Shown here: positions 32,373 to 40,806 of the stretch, in pieces
Layout: each line of letters starts with the position of its first letter
Numbering within the stretch: the stretch's first letter is position 1
Assembly: GCF_023554995.1 (NCBI RefSeq)
Contig: NZ_JAMJPK010000004.1
Span: forward strand, 124,001-188,000
Origin: Halomonas gemina
Lineage (GTDB): Bacteria > Pseudomonadota > Gammaproteobacteria > Pseudomonadales > Halomonadaceae
Length of the DNA: 64,000 nucleotides
Reading direction: 5' to 3'
Notes under the pieces: generated by a model
What the model was told of the DNA's origin: nothing
Seen by the model: only the letters and a program-made list of their open reading frames with translations
Databases searched by the model: none
Position numbers and translations under genes: made by a program

Positions 32373-34838
32373 TTGGTCGATCCCCTGAATGCCTGGTGGG
32401 CCCAGCAGCTGGTGCTGTGTGACTGGGCCTTCACGCCTGATCCCCTGACGGTGGAGGCCGAGGCGGCCGTCGAGCGGCTGACCGCCCTCGGGGTGGCCGA
32501 CCGCGGCGAGCTGGGCTGGTGCCTGCTGGAGGCCCTGGGGACCGGCGGTGCCGGCGTCGACCCGGCCCGGCTGCTGGCCGGCCTGGAGGTCATCGCCCTG
32601 GGCGGCGCCGCGGGCTGGCTCGACGAGGCACGCGCACGGGCCTGGGCCCAGCGGCTGGCCGAGGAGGTCAGCGCGCACCACTCGAGCCTCGATGCCTGGC
32701 TGGAGGCGCTGCTGCACGCCCGCAGCGCCGAGGGTTGGGTGCGTGGTGACGACGGCTTCTTCGACGCCTGCGAGGCCCTCTCGGCCCTGGAGCACGACGG
32801 GGAGGGCGTGACCTGGGAGATGCTGCAGGAGTGGTTGGCTACCCATGCCACGCCGCTCGCGCTCTGGCCGACGGCCCCCGAGGAGCAGGTCTGGCGGCTG
32901 CGCGCCGCCTTCTCGCCGGTCGTCGAGCTGCCCGCCGGGCCCCACGACTGGCAGGGGCTGGCGGCCTGGCTGGAGGAGGCCTGGCAGATCCGCAACCGCG
33001 AGGAGCTGGTGCGCAGCCTGCTGTGGCTGGCCTCCCAGGGCGACCGCCAGGCCTGGGACCTGGATGCCGGACGGCTGCTCGAGGCGGACGCCGAGGTGCG
33101 CCGGCAGTGGCAGGAGGCCCTGGCCGGCGGAGAGCGCGACTACGGCCGGGTGCTGCTGGGCTTCCTCGATCAGGGCGAGCCACTGGAGTGGGCCGCCTGG
33201 GACTGGCTGCGGCTGATCGACCTGGCCTGGGCCGGCGCCTGCCTGGGCTGGCTCGAGGTGCGGGAGGCCCGCGACTTCGCCGTGCACGGCGCCGACCTGG
33301 CGCTGCGCCGCTACAGCGACTGGTCGGCCCTGGCCCGGGCCTACCAGCGAGGACGCAGCCTGTTCGAGGGGCGCAACCTGCTGCCCGCCCTCCAGGCGGA
33401 CTGGGCGCTGCTGCTGCATTCGCCGGTGAGCCCCTGGCGCCCGGCCCTGCAGGGGCTGATTCCAGAGGCGGATATCGAGGCCTCGCGCGCTGCCCTGCGG
33501 GCCTGGCGTGGCGACCCCCGCCACTGGACGCTGGCGCTGGCCGCGGTGCGCGAGCCCGAATTCGCCGCCCGCCAGGGGCCAGTGCCCGAGCTGCCGGTCG
33601 CGCGGCGCGAGGAGGCGCGCCGCTACCTGGTCGAGACCCTCGACCTGCATGCCGACGAGGGCGTCGAGGCGCTTTCCCGCTACTGGCTGCCGGCCCAGGC
33701 TCACCACCTCAACCAGCTGGCGGCGGATGCCGCCCACGGCGCCCTGCCGCCGGCCGAGACCCCCTTCGGCCACCCGGTCCCGGACGAGCTGGCGAGCCGC
33801 GATGCCCTGCGGCAGGCGAGCCGCCATGCCGCCACCATCCATATGGCCGAGAAGTTCGCCTTCCACCTGCAGATGGCCATGGACAGCGGGGAGTTCGACG
33901 CGACCCGCCTGGCCGACCTGGCTGAGGCCCTGCAGGGCTCGCTGTGTCGCTTCTACCCCGATGCCCGTCGCCTGCTGCAGGCCTGGGCCCACTGGGAGAG
34001 CCTGCTGCCCGAGCCCGACCAGCCCCCCATGGTCGCCGAGATCCGCTGGCACCTGGAGGACCCCGGGAGCCTCTTCCACTGGCTTGACTGGCGGGGCGGG
34101 GCATGGCTCGAGCCCGGGCCGCGTCCGACGCTGGTCCACTTCACCGCCATGGCGCTGGTTGGGCCGCTCAACAGCCCGGCCTGGAGTCTGCCGCAGCCGG
34201 AGAGCGAGCGCGAGTGTGCGGCCATCCGCGAGTGGGTCGATGGGCACTATGCCCTCCATGGGGAAGCGGAGCTGAGCGAGTTCCTCGAGTACCTGATCGG
34301 GGTTGGCGATCGCCAGGAGTATCAGATCAACTATGCCCCCTATACGCTCAACCATGGGCGGCTGGCCTCCGAGATCGCCACCCTGGAGAGCGGCGAGTGC
34401 AGCGAGGAGGAGGGCGCTCACCTGCTGCGCCTGCAGCGGGTCAGGGACAACGAGGACGGCTGCAACGAGGTCGACCTGGCGGCTTGGGACATTGCCCAGG
34501 CCGTGGATCTGGCCATCGCCGGCCGCCAGCTGGGGTGGCTCGGAGAGGCGGCGTTCCTTGTCCTGCTCGAGCGTGCCCATGGCCTGGCCGGCGAGCACTA
34601 TGCGGGCTGGGAAGAGTATGCCCGCGGCCTGCACGCCGGCTTCTCCTTCTTCATGGGCGAGACCCCGGAGCGCGAGAGCTTCCTGGCCGGCTTCCGCCAG
34701 GCCCTGGTGGCCTGGCTCTCGGGGGCGCCGCCGCTGGCGGGGGCCTGGGCCAGCCTCGACTTTCCCGGGGCGCGGCCGCGCCACTGGGCGCCGCTGCACA
34801 TTGATACGCTGCCGGGCGACAGTCGTACCCTCCACTGA
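32373..34838 (+). CDS. Large DUF1266-type protein with two repeats
   Basis: An 821-residue, Trp-, Leu- and Glu-rich soluble protein with no signal peptide. DUF1266-like signatures appear twice: around residues 270-330 (AAWDWLRLIDLAWAGACLGWL ... YSDWSALARAYQRGRSLFEG) and near 705-765 (AAWDIAQAVDLAIAGRQLGWL ... YAGWEEYARGLHAGFSFFMG). The region between (about 420-680) is helical and unassigned. The start is TTG at 32373, with GAGGTGAG just upstream; no nearby ATG fits. DUF1266 proteins are of unknown function. It stands alone, divergent from gabD. Confidence 0.7.
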   Translation: MVDPLNAWWAQQLVLCDWAFTPDPLTVEAEAAVERLTALGVADRGELGWCLLEALGTGGAGVDPARLLAGLEVIALGGAAGWLDEARARAWAQRLAEEVSAHHSSLDAWLEALLHARSAEGWVRGDDGFFDACEALSALEHDGEGVTWEMLQEWLATHATPLALWPTAPEEQVWRLRAAFSPVVELPAGPHDWQGLAAWLEEAWQIRNREELVRSLLWLASQGDRQAWDLDAGRLLEADAEVRRQWQEALAGGERDYGRVLLGFLDQGEPLEWAAWDWLRLIDLAWAGACLGWLEVREARDFAVHGADLALRRYSDWSALARAYQRGRSLFEGRNLLPALQADWALLLHSPVSPWRPALQGLIPEADIEASRAALRAWRGDPRHWTLALAAVREPEFAARQGPVPELPVARREEARRYLVETLDLHADEGVEALSRYWLPAQAHHLNQLAADAAHGALPPAETPFGHPVPDELASRDALRQASRHAATIHMAEKFAFHLQMAMDSGEFDATRLADLAEALQGSLCRFYPDARRLLQAWAHWESLLPEPDQPPMVAEIRWHLEDPGSLFHWLDWRGGAWLEPGPRPTLVHFTAMALVGPLNSPAWSLPQPESERECAAIREWVDGHYALHGEAELSEFLEYLIGVGDRQEYQINYAPYTLNHGRLASEIATLESGECSEEEGAHLLRLQRVRDNEDGCNEVDLAAWDIAQAVDLAIAGRQLGWLGEAAFLVLLERAHGLAGEHYAGWEEYARGLHAGFSFFMGETPERESFLAGFRQALVAWLSGAPPLAGAWASLDFPGARPRHWAPLHIDTLPGDSRTLH

Positions 34839-35060
34839 GGGCTCGCCCTGAATAAGAAAGTATGGTTTATAGTCAACGATATTGATGACATGGCTCCTCC
34901 TGTCGGGAGCCTTCGCCACGCAGCGAGCCGCCGACAGGCCGCTCTGGCAGTGACACCGGACCGCTTCCCGGCAGCACTGCCACAGCGACACCATCCGGGG
35001 ACCGGACGACGCAGGGCGTCGAGGGCCCGGGTGCGGCTCAGGGAACGAGGTCGTCGCAGG

Positions 35061-35678
35061 ATGCTGGTCAAACGCGTATGTCGTATCACCGCCTTGGGGG
35101 GAGCCCTGGCGCTGCTGGCGGGCTGTGCCGCCTCGGGCGGCATCGAGGAGGAGGCCATGGGTGCCTACTTCGCCCGGGACCTGCCGGGGATGCCCGCCGA
35201 CCCCCTGATGTCTCCCGTGGACAATCCCATCCTGGAGGCCCGCGGCCTGCACAACCCGCCCCCCACGCTGATCCGCCGGGCCCTGCTGGCCCAGCACGAG
35301 CGCTGGGTCGGCACGCCCTACCGGCTGGGCGGCAGTTCCTCGAGCGGGGTCGACTGCTCGGCCCTGGTGCAGAACGTCTTCAGCGACACTTTCCGCTTCG
35401 ACCTGCCGCGCACCACCGAGGAGCAGGTGCGCGCCGGCCTCGAGGTCGAGCGTGATGCACTACGCCCCGGCGACCTGGTGTTCTTCCGTCCCCCCGGGGT
35501 CTACCGCCACGTGGGCATCTATGTCGGCGAGGGCCGCTTCCTGCATGCCTCCACCTCCCGGGGGGTGATGATCTCCGAGCTTGACAACCGCTACTGGCAG
35601 CGCCACTTCTGGCAGGCGAGGCGCACTCTGGAGCCGACCCTGCTGGCCCGGCGCCTGGGCGAGACCGGCGAGGGCTGA
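35061..35678 (+). CDS. NlpC/P60 family lipoprotein (cell-wall endopeptidase)
   Basis: A 205-residue predicted outer-membrane lipoprotein. The signal ends in the lipobox LLAGC, lipidated at C22. The NlpC/P60 cysteine peptidase domain has catalytic C99 (GVDCSALVQ), H150 (YRHVGIYVG) and a third residue H162 (FLHAS). It resembles MepS/NlpC, which cut peptidoglycan cross-links or stem peptides. ATG at 35061 is chosen because the signal peptide starts there; upstream in-frame codons are non-coding leader of about 220 nt. The leader contains a hairpin (GGCAGTG/CACTGCC). Confidence 0.9.
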   Translation: MLVKRVCRITALGGALALLAGCAASGGIEEEAMGAYFARDLPGMPADPLMSPVDNPILEARGLHNPPPTLIRRALLAQHERWVGTPYRLGGSSSSGVDCSALVQNVFSDTFRFDLPRTTEEQVRAGLEVERDALRPGDLVFFRPPGVYRHVGIYVGEGRFLHASTSRGVMISELDNRYWQRHFWQARRTLEPTLLARRLGETGEG

Positions 35679-35697
35679 AGGCCGGGCGAGGCCTGCT

Positions 35698-35772
35698 AGA
35701 GCACCTCGCGGTGGGCCATCACGAAGTCCAGGAAGACCTTGAGGGTGCGCAGGTCGAAGGGCAGGCTCATCG
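35698..35772 (-). pseudogene. Possible LysR-family regulator scrap
   Basis: On the minus strand a 24-codon reading frame, MSLPFDLRTLKVFLDFVMAH and four more residues, ends in TAG. DLRTLKVFL resembles the first helix of LysR regulators, while KVFLDFV followed closely by a stop resembles their C-terminal end. LysR genes commonly sit divergent to YnfM-like exporters, which is the arrangement here. It may be what is left of such a regulator, but the fragment is too short to be sure. Confidence 0.3.
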
Positions 35773-35800
35773 ATTCTCCGGGCGCTGAATCATAAGTAAA

Positions 35801-35840
35801 CCAGATGATAATGATCTGGATATTCTGTTTGGCTTATCAT
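35801..35840 (+). promoter_or_regulatory. Palindrome and -10 box before the MFS gene
   Basis: CCAGATgataatgATCTGG (35801-35819) is a 19-bp inverted repeat with perfect 6-bp arms. TATCAT (35835-35840) is a good -10 box; the matching -35 position (35812-35817, TGATCT) is poor and lies inside the palindrome. That is the pattern of an activator-dependent promoter. The regulator is not identified. Confidence 0.45.
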
Positions 35841-35880
35841 TCTCGCCGTTGGATCATGGCTTGCCAAGTCGGAGGACACC

Positions 35881-37140
35881 ATGATCGCCGCATATACCCG
35901 CGCCTGGTGGCGCGCGACCCTGGCCCTGTGCCTGGGCTCCTTTCTGGTCTTTATCAACCTCTATGTTCCTCAGCCGCTGCTGCCGACACTGCGCGAGACC
36001 TTCGCGGTCTCGACCCTGGGGATCAGCCTGGTGATGTCGGTCGCCACCCTGGCGCTTGCCCTCTCGCTGCTGGTGTTCGGCCCGCTCTCGGATGCCATCG
36101 GCCGGGGCGCCATCATGCGCCTGACCCTGCTGGCGGCCGGCCTGCTTTCACTGGGGCTGGCATTCGCGCCGAACTTCGAGACATTGCTGGCGATGCGCGC
36201 CCTGCAGGGCTTCGTGCTGGGCGGGCTGCCGGCGGTGGCGATTGCCTGGATGGGCGACGAGTTCGAGCGCCCGGCCCTGCTCTCGGCGGTGGGGCTGTAT
36301 ATCGGCGCCAACTCCCTGGGCGGCATCAGTGGCCGGGTGGTGGGTGGCGCCGTGGCCGAGGTCGGTGGGGCGCCGGCCAGCTTCCTGGCGGTGGGGGCGA
36401 TGACGCTGGTCGGGCTGGCGCTGTTCTGGAAGCTGTTGCCTGCCGCCCGCGCCTTCACGCCGCGGCGCTTCGAGCTGCGCGGTGCCCTGGCCGACCTCGG
36501 CGGTCACCTGCGCAACCCGCTGCTGCTCGGCGCCTACCTGCTCGGCGGGCTCAACTTCCTGATCTTCATCAACCAGTACAGCTACATCACCTTCCGGCTG
36601 GCCGATGCCCCCTTCGGGCTAGGCACCCGGGTGCTGGGGCTGATCTTCCTGACCTACCTGGGCGGCACCCTCGGCTCCTCGCTCTCCGGACGGCTGGCGG
36701 CGCGCTGGTCGCAGCCGGCCTGCATGATGCTGGGGATCCTGATCCTGATCGTCGGCACGGCGGTGACCCTGGCCGGCTCGCTGTGGTGGATCATCGCCGG
36801 GCTGACCGTCAATGCCTTCGGCTTCTTCCTGGCCCACTCCATGGCTTCGAGCTGGGTGGGGCGCCGGGCCCGCTCGGCGCGGGGTAGCGCCTCGGCCCTC
36901 TACCTGGTGTTCTACTACAGCGGTGCCAGCCTGGGCGGCTTCTGGCTGGAGCCATTCTGGCGGGCCGCCGGCTGGCAGGGCGTGGCGCTGGCCTCCTGGC
37001 TGATGCTGGCGGTGACCCTGGGGCTGGCCGCCTGGCTGTGGCGGCGCGAACGCCGCGAGGGTCAGGATGCCGCGCTGGCGCCGGCCTCGTCGCCCCAGAC
37101 CTCCTCGAGGCGCTCGACGCGGCCGCAGGCCGACTTGTAG
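35881..37140 (+). CDS. MFS transporter, YnfM-like
   Basis: A 419-residue, 12-helix major facilitator of the drug/sugar-efflux type, similar in build to E. coli YnfM. The conserved loop FGPLSDAIGRG lies between helices 2 and 3. GGAGG (35870-35874) precedes the ATG. The last 26 codons, after LWRRERREG, are a Ser/Ala/Arg-rich tail read antisense through the end of msrA (79-bp overlap), which suggests loss of an earlier stop. The substrate is unknown. Confidence 0.85.
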   Translation: MIAAYTRAWWRATLALCLGSFLVFINLYVPQPLLPTLRETFAVSTLGISLVMSVATLALALSLLVFGPLSDAIGRGAIMRLTLLAAGLLSLGLAFAPNFETLLAMRALQGFVLGGLPAVAIAWMGDEFERPALLSAVGLYIGANSLGGISGRVVGGAVAEVGGAPASFLAVGAMTLVGLALFWKLLPAARAFTPRRFELRGALADLGGHLRNPLLLGAYLLGGLNFLIFINQYSYITFRLADAPFGLGTRVLGLIFLTYLGGTLGSSLSGRLAARWSQPACMMLGILILIVGTAVTLAGSLWWIIAGLTVNAFGFFLAHSMASSWVGRRARSARGSASALYLVFYYSGASLGGFWLEPFWRAAGWQGVALASWLMLAVTLGLAAWLWRRERREGQDAALAPASSPQTSSRRSTRPQADL

Positions 37141-37700
37141 AAGCGGTAGCGCACCGGGTTCTCGAGGTAGTAGTCCTGGTGATACGCCTCGGCCGGGTAG
37201 AAGGCCTCGAAGTCATTGATCTCGGTGGCGATGGGCTGGTCGAAGCGCTCGGCGGCGGCGTCCCGGCTGGCCTCGGCCAGGGCGCGCTGCTCCGCGTCCA
37301 TGGGGAAGATGGCGCTATGGTAGGAGGCGCCCTTGTCGCAGAACTGGCGGTCCACGGCGAAGGGGTCGATGTTGCGCCAGAACACGTGCAGCAGGGTCTC
37401 GTAGTCCACCTGGTCGGGGTCGTAGTCGACCTTGACCACCTCGGCATGGCCGGTACCGCCGGCCGTTACCTGCTCATACGTCGGATCCTCGGTGTGGCCG
37501 CCGCTGTAGCCGGAGGTGGTGGCCTGTACCCCTTCGATCTTGTCGTAGGCTTCCTCCATGCACCAGAAGCAGCCACCGGCGAAAACGGCACTTTCGATTT
37601 CGCCATCGGCCTGGGAAGTCCCGGATAGGGCGATGGCAAGTGTGATCGGTGGCACGAACAGTGCGAAGTGGCGAAGGGGGGAGTAGGACGGCAGGCGCAT
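37062..37700 (-). CDS. msrA: Peptide methionine sulfoxide reductase MsrA, exported
   Basis: A 212-residue enzyme reducing the S-form of methionine sulfoxide in proteins. The catalytic cysteine is C44 in GGCFWCMEEAYD, and the substrate-binding YSGGHTEDPTYEQVT and a late cysteine in YKSACGR are present. An N-terminal hydrophobic segment (about residues 10-28) ending near TSQADG looks like a signal peptide, so the enzyme probably works in the periplasm. Its 3' end overlaps the convergent MFS gene by 79 bp. Confidence 0.92.
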   Translation of the reverse strand: MRLPSYSPLRHFALFVPPITLAIALSGTSQADGEIESAVFAGGCFWCMEEAYDKIEGVQATTSGYSGGHTEDPTYEQVTAGGTGHAEVVKVDYDPDQVDYETLLHVFWRNIDPFAVDRQFCDKGASYHSAIFPMDAEQRALAEASRDAAAERFDQPIATEINDFEAFYPAEAYHQDYYLENPVRYRFYKSACGRVERLEEVWGDEAGASAAS

Positions 37701-37888
37701 TGTATGGCTCCGTGTGGGTGATTGGTAACTTGGAGTGGAGGACAAATATTGAGTTCCATCATCGATCCGTTTCCTTACAGTATGCAGCGATCACGTCTGG
37801 GTAAGGTATCTCTGCCCATCACGACAGAGAGCCGACTTCATCATCCGCAGATGCGGTGCCACCACCACTGACTAACGGGAGTGCTCCC

Positions 37889-40081
37889 TTGACCCGACGA
37901 CGCCTGATACTCGCCGCCGTGATCGCCCTGCTGGTCGCGGCCTACTTCCTCAGCGGGGCCCACCAGGCTCTGACCCTCGACAACCTGCAGGCCGAGCAGG
38001 CGCGCTTCCAAGCCTGGCTGGCGGCCGAACCGCTGACCGTCGCCGGCGGCTTCTTCCTGATCTATGTGGCCATCACGGCGGTCTCGCTGCCCGGGGCGAC
38101 CCTGCTGACCCTGCTCGGCGGGGCGCTGTTCGGCTTCGGCTGGGGACTGCTGCTGATCTCCTTCGCCAGCGCGTTAGGAGCCACGCTGGCCGCGCTGATC
38201 GCCCGCACCCTGGCGCGGGCCCCCCTGGAGCGTCGCTTTGCCACCCAGCTTGCGCGCATCAATGCCGGCATCGAGCGCGAGGGGGCCTTCTACCTCTTCA
38301 CCCTGCGCCTGATCCCGCTCTTTCCCTTTTTCGTCATCAACCTGGTGATGGGGTTGACCCGCATGCGGTTGCGGACCTTCTACTGGGTCAGCCAGGTCGG
38401 CATGCTGCCGGGCACGGCGGTGTTCGTGAACGCGGGGCGCGAACTGGGCAACCTGGAGTCGCTCTCCGGGGTCCTTTCCCCGGGGCTGATCGGCTCTTTC
38501 GTGCTGATCGGCCTCTTTCCCTGGCTGGCCCGTGCCCTGGTGGCCGTCGGCAAGCGCCGCCAGTTGGCCCGCCGTTTCAACCGCCCGCGACACTTCGACC
38601 AGGACATCGTGGTGATCGGCGGCGGTTCGGCCGGCCTGGTGGTGAGCTACATCGCCGCGGCGGTGAAGGCCCGGGTGGCCCTGGTGGAGCGCGACAAGCT
38701 GGGCGGCGACTGCCTCAACACCGGCTGCGTCCCCTCCAAGGCACTGATCCGGGCCGCGCGTGTCGCCAGCGAGATTCGTGAGGCCCCGCGCTACGGGGTC
38801 AGCGTCGGAGAGCCCGAGGTGGACTTCGCCGCGGTGATGGGCCATGTCCATCGCGCCATCCGCGAGGTGGAGCCCCACGACAGTCGCGAGCGCTACGAGG
38901 GGCTCGGCGTCGAGGTGATCGCCGGGGAGGCCGTCCTCGAGGATCCCTGGCGGGTGCGTGTCCGCGAGGCCTCGGGCGAGCGGGTGCTGACCACGCGTCA
39001 TGTGATCATCGCCAGCGGGGCGCGACCGCGCGTACCGCCGCTGCCCGGCCTGGAGCAGATCGAGGTGCTCACCTCCGACAACCTCTGGCGGCTCGAGACC
39101 CTTCCCGAGCGCCTGGTGGTGCTGGGCGGGGGCCCCATCGGCTGCGAGCTGGGCCAGAGCTTCGCGCGGCTGGGGAGTCGTGTCTCACTGGTGGAGATGG
39201 GCGGCCAGCTGCTGCCCCGGGAGGACCGGGAGGTGGCCGGCGAGGTCGAGGCGCGGCTGGGTGAGGAGGGCCTGGCGGTGCATCTCGCCACCAAGGCGCT
39301 GCGGGTGGTGGCCGATGCGGGTGGTGGCCATGCCCTGGAGGTCGAGCGGCATGACGCCCGTGGCGAGGCGCTGATCGAGAGGCTGCCCTTTTCCCACCTG
39401 CTGGTGGCGGTGGGGCGCCAGGCCAACGTCGAGGGGCTGGGCCTCGAGGCCCTCGGTGTCGAGACCCGGCCCGACGGCACCCTGGCCGTGGACGAGGCCC
39501 TGCAGAGCGTACTGCCCAATGTCTGGGCCTGCGGCGACGTGGCGGGCCCCTATCAGCTGACCCATGCCAGCGCCCACCAGGCCTGGCATGCCACGGTGAA
39601 TGCGCTGTTCGGCGAGCTCAAGCGCTTCCGGGTGAGCTATCGGGCCCTGCCGGCGGTCACCTTCACCGACCCCGAGGTGGCCCGGGTCGGGCTCAACGAA
39701 CGGGAGGCCCTCGCGGCGGGCGTCGAGGTCGAGGTTACCCGCTACGCCCTGAGCGAGCTGGATCGCGCCATCGCCGAGGGCAGCACCCGCGGCTTCGTGA
39801 AGGTGCTGACCGTGCCCGGTCGTGACCGGATCCTCGGGGCCACCATCGTCGGCCAGGGGGCGGGGGAGATGCTCGCCGAGTTCACCCTGGCGATGACCCG
39901 CGGCATCGGGCTCAACAGGCTGCTGGGCACCATCCATCCCTATCCGACCCACAGCGAGGCGGTCAAGGCCACGGCCGGGGTGTGGAAGAATGCCCACAAG
40001 CCGGAACGCCTGCTGGGCTGGCTGGCGCGCTACTTCGCCTGGCGGCGGGGTGGCGACGGGGCCGAGGAGAGAGGGAGATAG
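37889..40081 (+). CDS. Fusion of TVP38/VTT membrane domain and FAD-dependent disulfide oxidoreductase
   Basis: A 730-residue two-part protein. Residues about 1-230 form a membrane TVP38/TMEM64 (VTT, DedA-related) domain (PGATLLTLLGGALFGFGWG, FTLRLIPLFPFFVINLVMG). Residues about 245-720 form a pyridine-nucleotide-disulfide oxidoreductase close to mercuric/dihydrolipoamide reductases, with FAD fold VIGGGSAGLV, redox pair C275/C280 in CLNTGCVPSK and C-terminal HPYPTHSEAVK. A terminal metal-binding Cys-Cys pair as in MerA is absent. The TTG at 37889 has GGGAG 7 nt upstream; a GTG at 37856 is possible. This layout is known in databases as a bifunctional protein, but its role is unknown. It is followed one base later by a CDP-alcohol phosphatidyltransferase. 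Confidence 0.87.
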   Translation: MTRRRLILAAVIALLVAAYFLSGAHQALTLDNLQAEQARFQAWLAAEPLTVAGGFFLIYVAITAVSLPGATLLTLLGGALFGFGWGLLLISFASALGATLAALIARTLARAPLERRFATQLARINAGIEREGAFYLFTLRLIPLFPFFVINLVMGLTRMRLRTFYWVSQVGMLPGTAVFVNAGRELGNLESLSGVLSPGLIGSFVLIGLFPWLARALVAVGKRRQLARRFNRPRHFDQDIVVIGGGSAGLVVSYIAAAVKARVALVERDKLGGDCLNTGCVPSKALIRAARVASEIREAPRYGVSVGEPEVDFAAVMGHVHRAIREVEPHDSRERYEGLGVEVIAGEAVLEDPWRVRVREASGERVLTTRHVIIASGARPRVPPLPGLEQIEVLTSDNLWRLETLPERLVVLGGGPIGCELGQSFARLGSRVSLVEMGGQLLPREDREVAGEVEARLGEEGLAVHLATKALRVVADAGGGHALEVERHDARGEALIERLPFSHLLVAVGRQANVEGLGLEALGVETRPDGTLAVDEALQSVLPNVWACGDVAGPYQLTHASAHQAWHATVNALFGELKRFRVSYRALPAVTFTDPEVARVGLNEREALAAGVEVEVTRYALSELDRAIAEGSTRGFVKVLTVPGRDRILGATIVGQGAGEMLAEFTLAMTRGIGLNRLLGTIHPYPTHSEAVKATAGVWKNAHKPERLLGWLARYFAWRRGGDGAEERGR

Positions 40082-40082
40082 C

Positions 40083-40727
40083 ATGCTCGATCGCTGGACC
40101 ATGCCACTGACCCAGGGGCCGCTGTCGGTGCTGGCCCGTGGCCTCGCCAGGCGCAAGGTGCGCCCCGATCAGGTGACGGTCATCGCCTTCCTGGTGGGGA
40201 TGCTGGCCCTGCCGTTGCTGGCCCTCGGCTGGACCCTGCCGGCGCTGGTGGCCATCCTGCTCAATCGCCTGGGTGACGGGCTGGATGGCGCCCTGGCCCG
40301 GCTGACCGGGGAGGCGAGCGATGCCGGGGGCTTCCTCGACATCGGCCTGGACTTCGTCTTCTACGCGGCGGTGGTGCTGGGCTTCGCCCTGGCCGACCCG
40401 CCGGCCAATGCCCTGGCGGCGGCCTTCCTGCTGTTCGCCTTCATCGGCACCGGGACCTCCTTCCTGGCCTTCGCCATCATGGCCACGCGCCATGGCCTGG
40501 AGCGGCCGCGCTTCCAGCAGAAGGCCTTCTATTACCTTCACGGCCTGACCGAGGGCACGGAGACCGTGCTGGCCTTCGTGCTCTTCTGCCTGTTTCCCGA
40601 GCATTTCCCGCTGCTGGCGATGGTCTTCGGCGGAGCCTGCCTGGTGACCACCGCCACCCGGCTCTGGGGTGGGCACCGCACCCTGCGGGCCTTCGAGCAG
40701 GAGCGCCAGGAAGGAGCGCCTCCCTGA
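40083..40727 (+). CDS. CDP-alcohol phosphatidyltransferase family protein
   Basis: A 214-residue membrane enzyme with about six helices and the family motif DG-x2-AR-x8-G-x3-D-x3-D, seen as GDGLDGALAR followed by GGFLDIGLD. The family joins a CDP-linked lipid to an alcohol to make phospholipids. The acceptor cannot be told from sequence; it differs from PgsA and PssA in length and sequence. The start lies one base past the stop of the VTT-oxidoreductase gene, so the two are co-translated and may act on the same lipid. A strong hairpin follows. Confidence 0.85.
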   Translation: MLDRWTMPLTQGPLSVLARGLARRKVRPDQVTVIAFLVGMLALPLLALGWTLPALVAILLNRLGDGLDGALARLTGEASDAGGFLDIGLDFVFYAAVVLGFALADPPANALAAAFLLFAFIGTGTSFLAFAIMATRHGLERPRFQQKAFYYLHGLTEGTETVLAFVLFCLFPEHFPLLAMVFGGACLVTTATRLWGGHRTLRAFEQERQEGAPP

Positions 40728-40730
40728 ACG

Positions 40731-40761
40731 ACGAGGGGGCAGCCCCTGGCTGCCCCCTCGT
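40731..40761. terminator. Perfect 14-bp stem between convergent genes
   Basis: ACGAGGGGGCAGCC (40731-40744) and its exact complement (40748-40761) form a very stable stem with a CCT loop, between the ends of the phosphatidyltransferase and slyD. No T-run follows on either strand, so it may act by stabilising both 3' ends. Confidence 0.6.
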
Positions 40762-40806
40762 GAATTCGGCCGTGCCTCTCGGTGGCCGCTGCGGTCGGAC
40801 GAGCGT

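Noticed and set aside
32142..35297. Minus-strand open frame of about 1050 codons opposite the DUF1266 gene
   Set aside because: Composition is Gly/Gln/Pro/Arg-rich without domains, and codon-position bias supports the plus strand. I considered whether the plus-strand DUF1266 reading could be the shadow instead, but its repeated Trp-rich motifs are protein-like.
35801..35840. Fur box
   Set aside because: GATAATGAT matches half of the Fur consensus, but the second half does not; the CCAGAT/ATCTGG symmetry is the better description.
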